Origin: Imbroritus primus
Lineage (GTDB): Bacteria > Pseudomonadota > Gammaproteobacteria > Burkholderiales > Burkholderiaceae
Reading direction: 5' to 3'
DNA length: 64,000 bases
NCBI RefSeq assembly: GCF_964332355.1
Contig: NZ_OZ201293.1
Span: forward strand, 124,001-188,000
The notes under the pieces are model-generated. The model was not told the origin of the DNA, made no database searches, and worked only from the letters and a program-made list of their open reading frames with translations. Each line of letters begins with the position of its first letter. Position 1 is the stretch's first letter. Below, one piece after another: positions 8,419-16,832 of this stretch. The position numbers were made by a program, and so were the translations under genes.

Positions 8419-8977
8419 GGCAGTAGTATCCGGTGGAGGAAAACGGGGCGGCAGCACGCTATCATGCTGTCAGGCAAGCGGTGCGCGGTCCGCGGCAGGA
8501 CGTTCGCAGGACGACCGGCAGGGCGGACCGCAACAAGGCGCCGATTTTATCAAGAAAGCAGGCAGCGGGCCGTGACAATGGCCCGGAAGGCAGCGAAACG
8601 TGCCGTGTCCGCAACAGGATGGCCCATGCCGGTGAATATGTCCGACACTTCCCCAGCATCCCCAATGGCTCCCACCGTCGGCATCACGCCGTGCAGCCGG
8701 TGTGGCGCGGCGCGCGCCTGCGCCATGGAGGCGGGTGCGTTTGGGGGAACAGTGGTGGGCAGCGTGACGAGCAGCGCGGCGGGCAGCGTGGCAAATACGC
8801 CCTGCTGGTGCATGTCGATGCCGGTCCTGCCGGCGGCGTGGCGCACCGGGGCGGCCAGTTGCCTGTGCCCGGCGTGTCTGCGGGCCGGGCTGGCCGAGGC
8901 TGGCTGTGTGCCCGGCGCACCCGCGGATCCGGCATCGGCGGCCCAGCCTGACCCGGATTGAGGGCGCCGCCGGGCCC
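8419..8977. other. gap upstream of argB with one weak plus-strand ORF
   Basis: A 559-base stretch between argB and the copper chaperone gene. It must contain the argB promoter. A plus-strand frame is open from an ATG at 8577 to a stop at 8959-8961 (128 codons) and would encode a Cys-containing protein (CSRC, CWC, CLCPAC) with GC-rich third positions. It lacks a recognisable domain and a clear ribosome site, and would run against both neighbours. Minus-strand frames in the same stretch are also open but read as low-complexity Arg/His/Pro sequence. I cannot support a gene here with confidence. Confidence 0.3.
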
Positions 8978-9457
8978 TCAGTGGTGGTGATGCCCGGCGG
9001 GCTTGTCCGCACCCCCGGCGGTGGCGTTCAGCGCACGGACTTCCGCGTCCACGCGTTTTTCCATGGTCTTCTGGCCGATGCGGAAGGTCAGTGTGAGCGG
9101 CACCTTGTCGCCGGCCTTGAGCGGCTGCGTCAGGCCCATCAGCATGATGTGGTAGCCACCGGGCTTGAGTTCGACCGCCTGCATGGCCGGCAGGTCGAGC
9201 GTTTGCACGGCGCGCATGCGCATCACGTTGCCGTCCATCTTCATCTCGTGCACCTCCACCTTCCTGGCGACGGGCGACGTTGCGTTCACCAGTGTCGCGG
9301 CTTCATGGGCATGCAGCGTCATGAAGGCGCCCGAGGCGGTCTGGGCGGGTACCGTGCCGCGCACCCAGGCGCCGGAGACATCCACCTGCGCGAAGGCATG
9401 GCCGGAGAGCATGATCCCGGCTGCCAGGCAGGCCGCCAGGCGGAATGAGCGTTTCAT
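8978..9457 (-). CDS. periplasmic copper chaperone PCu(A)C
   Basis: A 159-residue secreted protein starting MKRSFRLAACLAAG with a signal peptide cleaved near GHAFAQ. The copper site of the family is complete: HEM, then MRM, and PGGYHIMLMG, i.e. the H(M)-X10-M-X21-H-X-M pattern. PCu(A)C passes Cu(I) to the CuA or CuB centre of cytochrome oxidases. The C-terminus ends in an extra His-rich tail (AGHHHH), which may bind metal but is not part of the core site. It follows the TonB receptor gene by 93 bases on the same strand, which suggests metal uptake as a shared theme. Confidence 0.9.
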   Translation of the reverse strand: MKRSFRLAACLAAGIMLSGHAFAQVDVSGAWVRGTVPAQTASGAFMTLHAHEAATLVNATSPVARKVEVHEMKMDGNVMRMRAVQTLDLPAMQAVELKPGGYHIMLMGLTQPLKAGDKVPLTLTFRIGQKTMEKRVDAEVRALNATAGGADKPAGHHHH

Positions 9458-9550
9458 ATCCAATCCTGTATCAAAAGCATTCAAGTACGTTCAGGCCCGA
9501 TAGTGTAGTGCATGGCCGTCCGGCCCGTTGCCTGCCCGCTTGGGGGCGTA

Positions 9551-11695
9551 TCAGTAGCGGTACTGCACCCCCGCATACACCGAGCGTCCGTCGCCGGGCA
9601 GGAACTGCGCGCCGTCGCGGCCGGCCATGCTCGGCACGATGCCGGTGGTGGCCACGTAGCGCCGGTCCGACAGGTTCCGTCCTTCGACAAACCACGACCA
9701 CTGGCGGTTCACCTGCTGGCCGAGCTTGACGCCCCAGATGGCATATGACGGCGCGGAGAACGTGTTGGCCATGTCCATGGCATAGCTGCCGGGCTGCCAT
9801 TCGCCCGTCAGCCCGGCATACACGCCCTGCAGCAGTCCTTCGCGAAAGCGGTAGGTCAGCTCGGCGCGCAGCAGCGCGCGCGGCACGCCCGGCAGCGCAT
9901 TGTTGCCGTACACGCGATCGCCATCGAAGCGGAAGCGGTTGACGAGCGCGGCGATGCGCGTGCGCCATGGCCCGGTCTCGCCCCATAGCCCGGCTTCTAC
10001 GCCCTGGTGCAGGGTGCGGCCCGCATTGCGCGTCTGCGTGATGCCGTTCACTACGGTGGCAAGCAGCTCGCCGCGCAGTTCGGCGTGATAGGCCGAGACA
10101 TCCCAGCCGAGCTTGGCATTGTCGAGCGGCAGTTCGCCGCGCGTGCCGATCTCGGCGGTCCAGGCGCGCTGCGCGGCATTGCGGATCGGGTTGAGGCCGC
10201 CGGCCAGTTCGCTGAAGGTTGGTGGTTCGACACTGCGCGACAGATTGCCGTACACCTGCACGCGCGGCGCAACATCCACCAGCACGCCGATGCGCGGACT
10301 CCACGCGGTGTAGCGCATGTCGAAGCTGTCGGAGGCCTCGCCCGGCGCGATGAAGCGGTCGTCGAGGCGGCGCGTGGCGCGCGTGAACTGCACGCCGCCG
10401 GTCAGCGCCACCGCATCGGTGACCGACCACTGGTTATCGAGGTACGCGCTGGCAGTGAGCGCGGTCTGCCGGTTCTGGTTGGTGCGCGCACCGCGCCGGC
10501 CGCTGACGTTGACCCAGCGGTCCTCGTCGAGCACGCCACGGCTGAACTGCACGCCGGCCGCTAGCCGGTTGGGCCGGCCGAACAGCGGCGCGGTCAGCTG
10601 GTAGCGCAGCGACAGGCCGACGTCGTCACTGTTCTGGTCGAGCACCTGGAAGATCGGGTGGAACAGTTCCTTGTGCACCCAGTAGCCGCCGACATCCACG
10701 CGCTGCACATCGTCGATGCGGAAACTGGTGCGGTTGGCGAGGCGGAACAGGTCGAGGTCGCGCTTCTGGTTCTGCGCCACGTTCTGCGCATTGGCCTGGC
10801 GCGGATCGTCCATGACCTGGGCAAGCGTGAGGTTGCCCGGCAGTTCCGAGCGGCTGTGCACGGCGCCGAGATAGAAGCGCGTGTCGAGATCCGGCGTGAT
10901 CTGCCAGCCGAACTGGCCGATGGCGCGCTGCGTGGACTGGCGCGCATGGCGGCGAAAGCCATCCTGGTCAAAGGTCGAGACCGAGAGCGCGTAGTCGATC
11001 GGGCCGTGCGCGGTGTCGCTGGCGCCGGCCGCGCCGACATGGACGCGGCGGTACGCGTCGCTCCCCCCTTCCACGCGGACTTCCAGCGGCGCCTGGTCCG
11101 CTCCGGTGGCGGAAACGTAGTCGATCGCCCCGCCAAGCGTGGCCGCGCCGTACTGCAACGCATTCGCGCCGCGATAGACATTGATATAGCGCGCCGCCAG
11201 GGGCTCGATGGCCTGCATGTCGAAGCTGCCGTCGGCCAGGTTGATCGGAATGCCATCTTGCAGTACCAGCAGGCCGCGACCATGGAAAGTGCGCTGCAGG
11301 CCCGAGCCGCGGATCGAGATGCGCGCCTCTTCGGCGCCGAAGCGGCTCTGCACCAGCACGCCGGGCGCATAGCCGAGGGTGTCGGTGAGCGTCGAGACAC
11401 GGCCTTCGCGCGCGGTTTCGGTATCGACGACTGTCGCGCCGCCCGGCACGCGGGCTGCGGTGGCCCGCGCCGCGCCGATGCCCGGCTGGGTCGGCGCGCC
11501 TTCGCGGCTGCCCTGCACGGTCACTTCGGGCAGGGCGGCGGTGATCGCGGAATCGACTGGCTGGGCCGGCTGGGCGAGCGCCGTGCCGCCCAGCATGGCG
11601 AGCACCAGCGGTGTCAGAGCCGCGCGCGGACGGGGATTCAGGCGGGCGGGGCGGACGGACAGCGCCGGTCGGAAGAAGGCGGGTAAGGCGGACAT
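9551..11695 (-). CDS. TonB-dependent outer-membrane receptor, probable metal or siderophore uptake
   Basis: A protein of about 714 residues. The signal peptide (LTPLVLAMLGGTALAQ) is followed by a short TonB-box-like segment LPEVTVQGS, the plug domain (TLGYAPGVLVQSRFGAEE, SIRGSGLQRTFHGRG, YRGANALQYGAATLGGAIDYVS), and a 22-strand barrel ending in the aromatic YAGVQYRY. The family is FecA-like. The neighbouring PCu(A)C chaperone hints at copper, but iron carriers are equally possible. ATG 11693-11695 is preferred over an ATG at 11726-11728; neither has a strong ribosome site, so the start is uncertain by about 11 codons. It is divergent from the regB-type kinase gene. Confidence 0.88.
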   Translation of the reverse strand: MSALPAFFRPALSVRPARLNPRPRAALTPLVLAMLGGTALAQPAQPVDSAITAALPEVTVQGSREGAPTQPGIGAARATAARVPGGATVVDTETAREGRVSTLTDTLGYAPGVLVQSRFGAEEARISIRGSGLQRTFHGRGLLVLQDGIPINLADGSFDMQAIEPLAARYINVYRGANALQYGAATLGGAIDYVSATGADQAPLEVRVEGGSDAYRRVHVGAAGASDTAHGPIDYALSVSTFDQDGFRRHARQSTQRAIGQFGWQITPDLDTRFYLGAVHSRSELPGNLTLAQVMDDPRQANAQNVAQNQKRDLDLFRLANRTSFRIDDVQRVDVGGYWVHKELFHPIFQVLDQNSDDVGLSLRYQLTAPLFGRPNRLAAGVQFSRGVLDEDRWVNVSGRRGARTNQNRQTALTASAYLDNQWSVTDAVALTGGVQFTRATRRLDDRFIAPGEASDSFDMRYTAWSPRIGVLVDVAPRVQVYGNLSRSVEPPTFSELAGGLNPIRNAAQRAWTAEIGTRGELPLDNAKLGWDVSAYHAELRGELLATVVNGITQTRNAGRTLHQGVEAGLWGETGPWRTRIAALVNRFRFDGDRVYGNNALPGVPRALLRAELTYRFREGLLQGVYAGLTGEWQPGSYAMDMANTFSAPSYAIWGVKLGQQVNRQWSWFVEGRNLSDRRYVATTGIVPSMAGRDGAQFLPGDGRSVYAGVQYRY

Positions 11696-11822
11696 GGCGG
11701 GGGACAGTTTGCGGAGTGTGCTGCGCATTCTAGAGAGCACACCGGCCGGCGACCATGCGGCATGGTGTCGCACAGCCCGCCGCCGGCGCACCGCCGTGGC
11801 GCACCTTGGTTACACTCACGGC

Positions 11823-13178
11823 ATGCCGCCCTCCGCTCGACACACATCTTCATCGCCACACCGTTCCCCGCACCGTCACGATCCATTGACGCTGCGCCGC
11901 CTGCTCTGGCTGCGCTGGGGCGTGCTGGCCGGACAGGGCGTGATCCTGTGGCTGGGCCATGCGCTGGGCATGCATCTGCCGGTCAACACCCTGCTCGCCA
12001 TCATGGCGGTGGAGGGGGCCGTCAATCTCGCCAGCATGTTCCGCCTGCATGTGCTGCAGAAGAACGGCTGGCAGGTTGCGGATGGCGAACTGGCGGCGCA
12101 ACTGCTGTTCGATGTCGGCGCGCTGTCCGCCCTGCTCTACTTCACTGGCGGCGCGACCAATCCGTTCGTGTCGTTCTATCTGCCCAGCCTGGCCATCGCC
12201 GCCGCGCTGCTGCCGTGGTGGCAGGTCGCGGGACTGGCGCTGGCGGCCTTCGCTGCCTATTCGGTGATGCTGTTCCACTACCAGCCGCTGCATCTGCACG
12301 ATCCGGACAGCGCGGTATCCGCCCACCTTGGTGGCATGTGGCTGAACTTTATCGCGAGCGCCGCACTGCTGGCCGGCTTCGTGGCGCGCCTGTCGGGCAC
12401 GCTGCGGCAGCGCGATGCCGAACTGGCAGCCGCGCGCGAGCAACTGCTGCGTGACGAGCGCATGGAGGCACTCGGTGCGCAGGCGGCAAGCGCCGCGCAC
12501 GAGATCGGCACGCCGCTGGCGACCATCGCCGTGGTGACCGGAGAATTGCGCCGCGACGCCATGGACGCTGCGCAATCCGGCACGGCGATCGGCGCGTATG
12601 CGGAAGATCTGGTCATGGTCGAGCAACAGCTAGCGCTGTGCAAGGCCGCACTGGGTCGTCTGCAGGTGAGCGGTGCATCGCAGGCGCCGGTAAAACTGGC
12701 GGACTGGCTGCCCGAGTTTGCACGCAACTGGCGCTTGCGCCATCCGCAGGCCGAACTCGAACTGGCCTTGCCGGCCGCGGATGCGGCTGGCAAGGCGATG
12801 GTCGATGCAGTAGCGGTGGGCCAGATTCTGACGATCCTGCTCGACAATGCCGCGCAGAGCTATGCGCGCCGCGACGACGGGGGGACCGTCACGCCGTGGA
12901 TCCGGCTGGATGCACAGGCCGATGCCGCGATGCTGCAGCTAAGCGTGGTCGACCGTGGTCGGGGCATGTCGGCCGGACTGCTGGCCCAGCTCGGCCGCAA
13001 ACCTGTGCCGAGCGCGTCCGGCGGCCAGGGCGTGGGACTGTTTCTGGCGCAGTCGGCGGCGCAGCGCCTCGGCGGCGCGCTCACGTGGCGCAGCGCACTG
13101 GAGCAGGGGACGCGCGCTGAACTGCGCCTGCCGTTCGCCCCCGAATTCGCCTCCGACCTGCCGGAGGCTCATCCGTGA
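11823..13178 (+). CDS. regB: redox-responsive sensor histidine kinase, RegB/PrrB/ActS type
   Basis: A 451-residue membrane kinase. Six hydrophobic segments occupy roughly residues 25-190. The fourth loop carries GGATNPF, the GGXXNPF heptapeptide found in RegB-type kinases and linked to quinone sensing. The H-box is AHEIGTPLATI (phospho-His), followed by LALCKAALGRL, whose Cys corresponds in position to the redox-active Cys of RegB. The ATPase has DNAAQSYARR (N box) and SGGQGVGLFLAQ (G box). RegB phosphorylates RegA in response to the redox state of the respiratory chain. Its stop overlaps the GTG start of the regulator gene. Confidence 0.88.
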   Translation: MPPSARHTSSSPHRSPHRHDPLTLRRLLWLRWGVLAGQGVILWLGHALGMHLPVNTLLAIMAVEGAVNLASMFRLHVLQKNGWQVADGELAAQLLFDVGALSALLYFTGGATNPFVSFYLPSLAIAAALLPWWQVAGLALAAFAAYSVMLFHYQPLHLHDPDSAVSAHLGGMWLNFIASAALLAGFVARLSGTLRQRDAELAAAREQLLRDERMEALGAQAASAAHEIGTPLATIAVVTGELRRDAMDAAQSGTAIGAYAEDLVMVEQQLALCKAALGRLQVSGASQAPVKLADWLPEFARNWRLRHPQAELELALPAADAAGKAMVDAVAVGQILTILLDNAAQSYARRDDGGTVTPWIRLDAQADAAMLQLSVVDRGRGMSAGLLAQLGRKPVPSASGGQGVGLFLAQSAAQRLGGALTWRSALEQGTRAELRLPFAPEFASDLPEAHP

Positions 13179-13735
13179 ACACCGTGCCTATGGTCTCGCC
13201 CAGGTTCCTGATCGTCGATGACGACGATGTGTTCGCCGGTGCGCTGGCGCGGGCCCTGATGCGCCGCGGCTATGCGCCGACCGTCGCACCGACGGCCGAG
13301 GCAGCTTTGGCGCTGGCGCGCGCCACGGACTACGGTTGGGTCACAGTCGATTTGCATCTGGCCCATCCGACCGGCACGACCTCGGGCCTGCACCTGATCG
13401 AGCCGCTGCGCGCCCTGCTGCCCGAGGCGCGCATGCTGGTGCTGACCGGTTATGCGAGCATCGCCACGGCAGTGCAGGCGGTCAAAGCGGGGGCGGACGA
13501 TTATCTGGCCAAGCCGGCCGATGTCGATACCATCCTGCGCACGCTGCAGGGCGAGGCGGTGGCGCCGTCGCCCGATATCGAGCCGACGCCACTGTCGGTG
13601 CCGCGGCTCGAATGGGAGCACATCCAGCGTGTGCTGGCGGAACACAAGGGAAATATCTCGGCCACCGCGCGGGCACTCAACATGCATCGCCGCACCCTGC
13701 AGCGCAAGCTGGGCAAGAAACCGGTGGCGCGCTGA
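13175..13735 (+). CDS. regA: response regulator, RegA/PrrA/ActR type
   Basis: A 186-residue regulator starting with GTG at 13175, preceded by CGGAGG and overlapping the kinase stop by four bases. The receiver domain has the acidic pair IVDDDDVF, the phospho-acceptor Asp in TVDLHLA, the Thr in VLTGYAS and the Lys in YLAKPAD. The C-terminal Fis-type helix-turn-helix NISATARALNMHRRTLQRKL is almost the textbook RegA sequence. RegA homologues activate or repress respiratory, electron-transport and energy genes when oxygen falls. No target site is assigned in this window. Confidence 0.9.
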   Translation: MNTVPMVSPRFLIVDDDDVFAGALARALMRRGYAPTVAPTAEAALALARATDYGWVTVDLHLAHPTGTTSGLHLIEPLRALLPEARMLVLTGYASIATAVQAVKAGADDYLAKPADVDTILRTLQGEAVAPSPDIEPTPLSVPRLEWEHIQRVLAEHKGNISATARALNMHRRTLQRKLGKKPVAR

Positions 13736-13854
13736 GCGGAACGCCGTCAACGTCGGGTAACAGGTCGATCAGTCAAACGCGAGGACACAGGATCGAAGCC
13801 GCGGGGCGAAAGCGGCCGCGCAACCATCACCCGAGAAGCATCCCGCCCCGCCAC

Positions 13855-14016
13855 TCACAAGACACGCAAATAGACATGGCTCCATCCGACCGGCCGTTCC
13901 GGCGCCGCCAGGCCGCCGCCCGGCGCGGGAACACGTTCATCGAGCATGCAGAGATACGCGGTCATGGTGACCAGCAGTACCAGCAGCGCCAGCGTCAGAA
14001 AAGGCAGTTTGCGCAC
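13855..14016 (-). CDS. small single-span membrane protein, hypothetical
   Basis: A 53-residue reading frame starting with GTG at 14014-14016, eight bases after a GAGGG ribosome-site-like run. It reads basic start (VRKLPF), one hydrophobic span (LTLALLVLLVTMTAYLCM), then a short Pro/Gly-rich tail ending WSHVYLRVL. It lies 76 bases downstream of the csbD-type gene on the same strand, so it could be its second gene. No family is recognised. Short ORFs of this kind arise by chance, but the span plus ribosome site makes this one plausible. Confidence 0.45.
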   Translation of the reverse strand: MRKLPFLTLALLVLLVTMTAYLCMLDERVPAPGGGLAAPERPVGWSHVYLRVL

Positions 14017-14092
14017 AGTGACGGCCCTCGCGGGAAAGCCCGCCGGAGCGGGCTGAAGATCCGTATGCAAGCGATCGGTCAGGTTGGCGGGA

Positions 14093-14296
14093 TTACCAGC
14101 GGTTGTTGGATTCCCAAGCCTTCAGTTCGTCCTCGGCGCGCTCCTTGGTGTAGCCGTAGCGCTCCTGGATCTTGCCGGCAAGCTGGTCACGCTTGCCTTT
14201 GATCTGCGTGAGGTCGTCATCCGTGAGCTCACCCCACTTTTCCTTGACCTTGCCTTTGAGCTGATCCCATTTGCCTTCTACTTGATCCCAATTCAT
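14093..14296 (-). CDS. CsbD-family stress protein
   Basis: A 67-residue acidic/basic helical protein (MNWDQVEGKWDQLKGKVKEK..., then GELTDDDL) that is a clear CsbD-like member. E. coli YjbJ is the same length and begins almost identically. Members are abundant soluble proteins induced by general stress and stationary phase; no biochemical role is established. The ATG has an excellent ribosome site, GAGGAGAACACC. The upstream 300 bases hold its promoter, which I could not place exactly. Confidence 0.93.
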   Translation of the reverse strand: MNWDQVEGKWDQLKGKVKEKWGELTDDDLTQIKGKRDQLAGKIQERYGYTKERAEDELKAWESNNRW

Positions 14297-14621
14297 GGTG
14301 TTCTCCTCAGGTCAGTTAACAATGACAGCGCAATGACCGTGCAGGGTGACAAAGCGTCCTGCCATGAACCCATCATACGGACGAGGCGGTTGACGCAGCA
14401 GACGGTGGCGACTGAACCGCGCGTCGGACAATTCCCACATGAACGGACTCTGCGGCGCTCGCGGGTGACGCAGACGTTGACGTAGAAATCGACCGGCAAG
14501 CGGCGCCGGCCATGGACGGAGACAGGCGCGCTGCCCTGGCGGGCAGCGGGGGAACGACAGCCGATTCTGGGAGATGCAGGGAGAGGCGGGGCGGCTTGCG
14601 CACAAGCCGCCCGCTGGGGGA
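14297..14621. other. gap between csbD and hslU
   Basis: A 325-base stretch holding the csbD promoter region and, at its far end, the hairpin behind hslU. Short minus-strand frames exist but have low-complexity Arg/Ser/Pro sequence and no ribosome site. I see no RNA gene and no repeat beyond the hairpin listed separately. Confidence 0.5.
14589..14612 (-). terminator. GC-rich hairpin behind hslU, possible terminator
   Basis: A perfect 9-bp stem (GGGCGGCTT / AAGCCGCCC) with a 6-nt loop begins 10 bases after the hslU stop. No T run follows, so it may act as a weak or Rho-assisted terminator or as an mRNA-stabilising 3' hairpin. Confidence 0.45.
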
Positions 14622-15956
14622 TTACAGCACGTAGCGCGACAGGTCTTCGTTGCCGGCCAGTTCCTGCAGGCGTTCGTTGACGTAGGCGGCGTCGATGGTG
14701 ACCGTCGTGCCGGACGCCTTGGTGGCGTGGAATGACAGGTCTTCGAGCAGGCGCTCCATCACCGTGTGCAGACGGCGTGCGCCGATATTCTCGACCTTCT
14801 CGTTGACCGAACAGGCGATTTCGGCGAGGCGGCGGATACCGTCCGGCGCGAACTCGATGGCGACGTCCTCGGTCGCCAGCAGCGCCTGGTACTGCTTGGT
14901 CAGGCTCGCGTCGGTCTGCGTCAGGATCGCTTCGAAGTCGGCTTCCGACAGCGAATCAAGCTCCACGCGGATCGGGAAGCGGCCTTGCAGTTCCGGAATC
15001 AGGTCGCTCGGCTTGGACACATGGAATGCGCCCGAGGCGATGAAGAGGATATGGTCGGTACGGATCATGCCGTACTTGGTACTCACGGTCGTGCCTTCCA
15101 CCAGCGGCAGCAGGTCGCGCTGCACACCCTGGCGGGACACTTCGCCGCCATTGCCCCGGTCGCCGCGCGTGGCGATCTTGTCGATCTCGTCGAGGAACAC
15201 GATCCCGTTCTGCTCGACGTTGGCAATCGCCTTGGTCTTCAGTTCTTCCTCGTTGACCAGCTTGGCGGCCTCTTCATCGACCAGCAGGCGGAAGGCTTCC
15301 TTGACCTTCAGCTTGCGGCGCTTCTTGCGGCCCTGGCCCAGGCCCGCGAACATCGACTTGATCTGCTCGGTCATGTCTTCCATGCCCGGAGGACCCATGA
15401 TGTCCATCGACGGCGCACCCAAGTCGACTTCGAGCTCGATGTCCTTGTCGTCGAGCTGACCCTCGCGCAGGCGCTTGCGGAACACCTGGCGCGTGTTCGA
15501 ATCCTTGTCTTCCGACAGGTGTGCGGCGGCATCGCGCGGCGGCGGTAGCAGCACGTCGAGCAGGCGATCTTCCGCCGCGTCCTCGGCACGCGTGCGCACC
15601 TTGCGCATCTCGCTTTCACGTGTCATCTTCACGGCCATTTCCGCGAGGTCGCGGATGATGGTATCGACGTCGCGACCCACGTAGCCGACCTCGGTGAACT
15701 TGGTCGCCTCGATCTTGATGAACGGCGCATCGGCCAGCCGCGCCAGGCGGCGCGCGATCTCTGTCTTGCCGACGCCGGTCGGGCCGATCATGAGGATGTT
15801 CTTGGGCGTGATCTCGTGGCGCAGCGGCTCGGCGACCTGCTGGCGGCGCCAGCGGTTGCGCAGCGCCACGGCCACGGCCTTCTTGGCCTTGGTCTGGCCG
15901 ATGATGTGCTTGTCGAGTTCGGAGACGATCTCCGACGGAGTCATGGTGTGTGACAT
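14622..15956 (-). CDS. hslU: ATP-dependent protease ATPase subunit HslU
   Basis: A 444-residue AAA+ unfoldase that feeds substrates to the HslV peptidase. Visible: EIVSELDKHIIGQ start, Walker A GPTGVGKTEIARRLA near residue 60, the pore motif EVGYVGRD, Walker B IVFLDEIDKIA, the sensor regions and the C-terminal LSRYVL tail that docks into HslV. The I-domain lies between Walker A and B, as usual. ATG 15956 has AGGA eight bases upstream. It follows hslV by 67 bases on the same strand, forming the hslVU heat-shock operon. Confidence 0.97.
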   Translation of the reverse strand: MSHTMTPSEIVSELDKHIIGQTKAKKAVAVALRNRWRRQQVAEPLRHEITPKNILMIGPTGVGKTEIARRLARLADAPFIKIEATKFTEVGYVGRDVDTIIRDLAEMAVKMTRESEMRKVRTRAEDAAEDRLLDVLLPPPRDAAAHLSEDKDSNTRQVFRKRLREGQLDDKDIELEVDLGAPSMDIMGPPGMEDMTEQIKSMFAGLGQGRKKRRKLKVKEAFRLLVDEEAAKLVNEEELKTKAIANVEQNGIVFLDEIDKIATRGDRGNGGEVSRQGVQRDLLPLVEGTTVSTKYGMIRTDHILFIASGAFHVSKPSDLIPELQGRFPIRVELDSLSEADFEAILTQTDASLTKQYQALLATEDVAIEFAPDGIRRLAEIACSVNEKVENIGARRLHTVMERLLEDLSFHATKASGTTVTIDAAYVNERLQELAGNEDLSRYVL

Positions 15957-16023
15957 CGTGCGTATCCTGGGGCAGTCGGTATGGGCGGCCGGATGGACTC
16001 CATCGGCCGTCGCGGCGCAACGT

Positions 16024-16560
16024 TTATTCGAGGGACTCGATGGTGAAATTGGTGTTGGTATAGATGCAGATCTCGCCGGCGATGGTCAACGCTTTCTCGA
16101 CGATATCGCGTGGCGCCAGCTCGGTGTTGTCCACCAGTGCACGGGCCGCAGCCTGCGCGAAGGAACCGCCGGAGCCGATGGCAGCCACGCCGCCTTCCGG
16201 ATCGAGCACGTCGCCGTTGCCGGTGATGACCAGCGTCGTCTCGCGGTCGGCCACGATCAGCATGGCTTCGAGCCGACGCAGGGCGCGGTCGGTGCGCCAG
16301 TCCTTGGCGAGATCGACGGCGGCGCGCGTCAGGTTGCCGTGGTACTGCTCCAGCTTGGTCTCGAAGCGGTCGAGCAGCGCAAACGCATCCGAGGTGCTGC
16401 CGGCAAAGCCGACCAGCACCTGGTTGTTGTAGATGCGCCGCACCTTGCGCGCGGTGCCTTTCATGACCGTGTTGCCGAGCGTGACCTGGCCGTCACCGCC
16501 GAGCGCAACCTGGTTGCCGCGCCGCACGCTGACGATGGTGGTGCCGTGAAATTGTTCCAT
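16024..16560 (-). CDS. hslV: ATP-dependent protease peptidase subunit HslV
   Basis: A 178-residue threonine peptidase. The immature sequence MEQFHGTTIVSVRR should be cut before Thr-Thr-Ile to expose the catalytic N-terminal threonine, typical of HslV and proteasome beta subunits. VALGGDGQVTLG and GFAGSTSDAFALL follow, and IGSGGSFAQAAA near residue 125 completes the family signature. It forms a double hexamer capped by HslU. First gene of the pair; I did not identify a heat-shock promoter with certainty. Confidence 0.97.
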   Translation of the reverse strand: MEQFHGTTIVSVRRGNQVALGGDGQVTLGNTVMKGTARKVRRIYNNQVLVGFAGSTSDAFALLDRFETKLEQYHGNLTRAAVDLAKDWRTDRALRRLEAMLIVADRETTLVITGNGDVLDPEGGVAAIGSGGSFAQAAARALVDNTELAPRDIVEKALTIAGEICIYTNTNFTIESLE

Positions 16561-16695
16561 CGTGTTTTTCCTGTTCTGAAATGACTAGGTGACGGCGCCA
16601 GCCGGGATTTCAAGAGGCTGCTTGCACCTGGGCCGCCAAAGCGCCGGCCGGCTTCCCTATGATAGTGGAGCGGCCGACGGCGCCGGGTCGTCCCC

Positions 16696-16735
16696 AAAAA
16701 GAACGCGGCCCGCCGTGCGCGTGGCAGAGCGGGCC
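16696..16735 (-). terminator. probable intrinsic terminator behind argC
   Basis: Read on the minus strand, a 7-bp stem GGCCCGC / GCGGGCC with a 15-nt loop is followed by GCGTTCTTTTT. It lies about 100 bases past the argC stop and before hslV, in the right orientation to end argC transcription. The T run begins six bases after the stem, so it may be modest in strength. Confidence 0.5.
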
Positions 16736-16832
16736 GAGCGGCGGTTGGCTGGGGAGAAGGCTGCCAGATGGCTGACGGACAGCCGGCGCGGAAGACCGCG
16801 CCCTGCGGGGCGCTGCTGCCGGCGTCCCGCGG

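Noticed and set aside
8470..9012. 180-codon minus-strand frame between argB and the copper chaperone, possibly a small Cys/His protein such as DUF2946
   Set aside because: The frame overlaps the chaperone gene end, has no ribosome site and reads as Arg/His/Pro low-complexity sequence.
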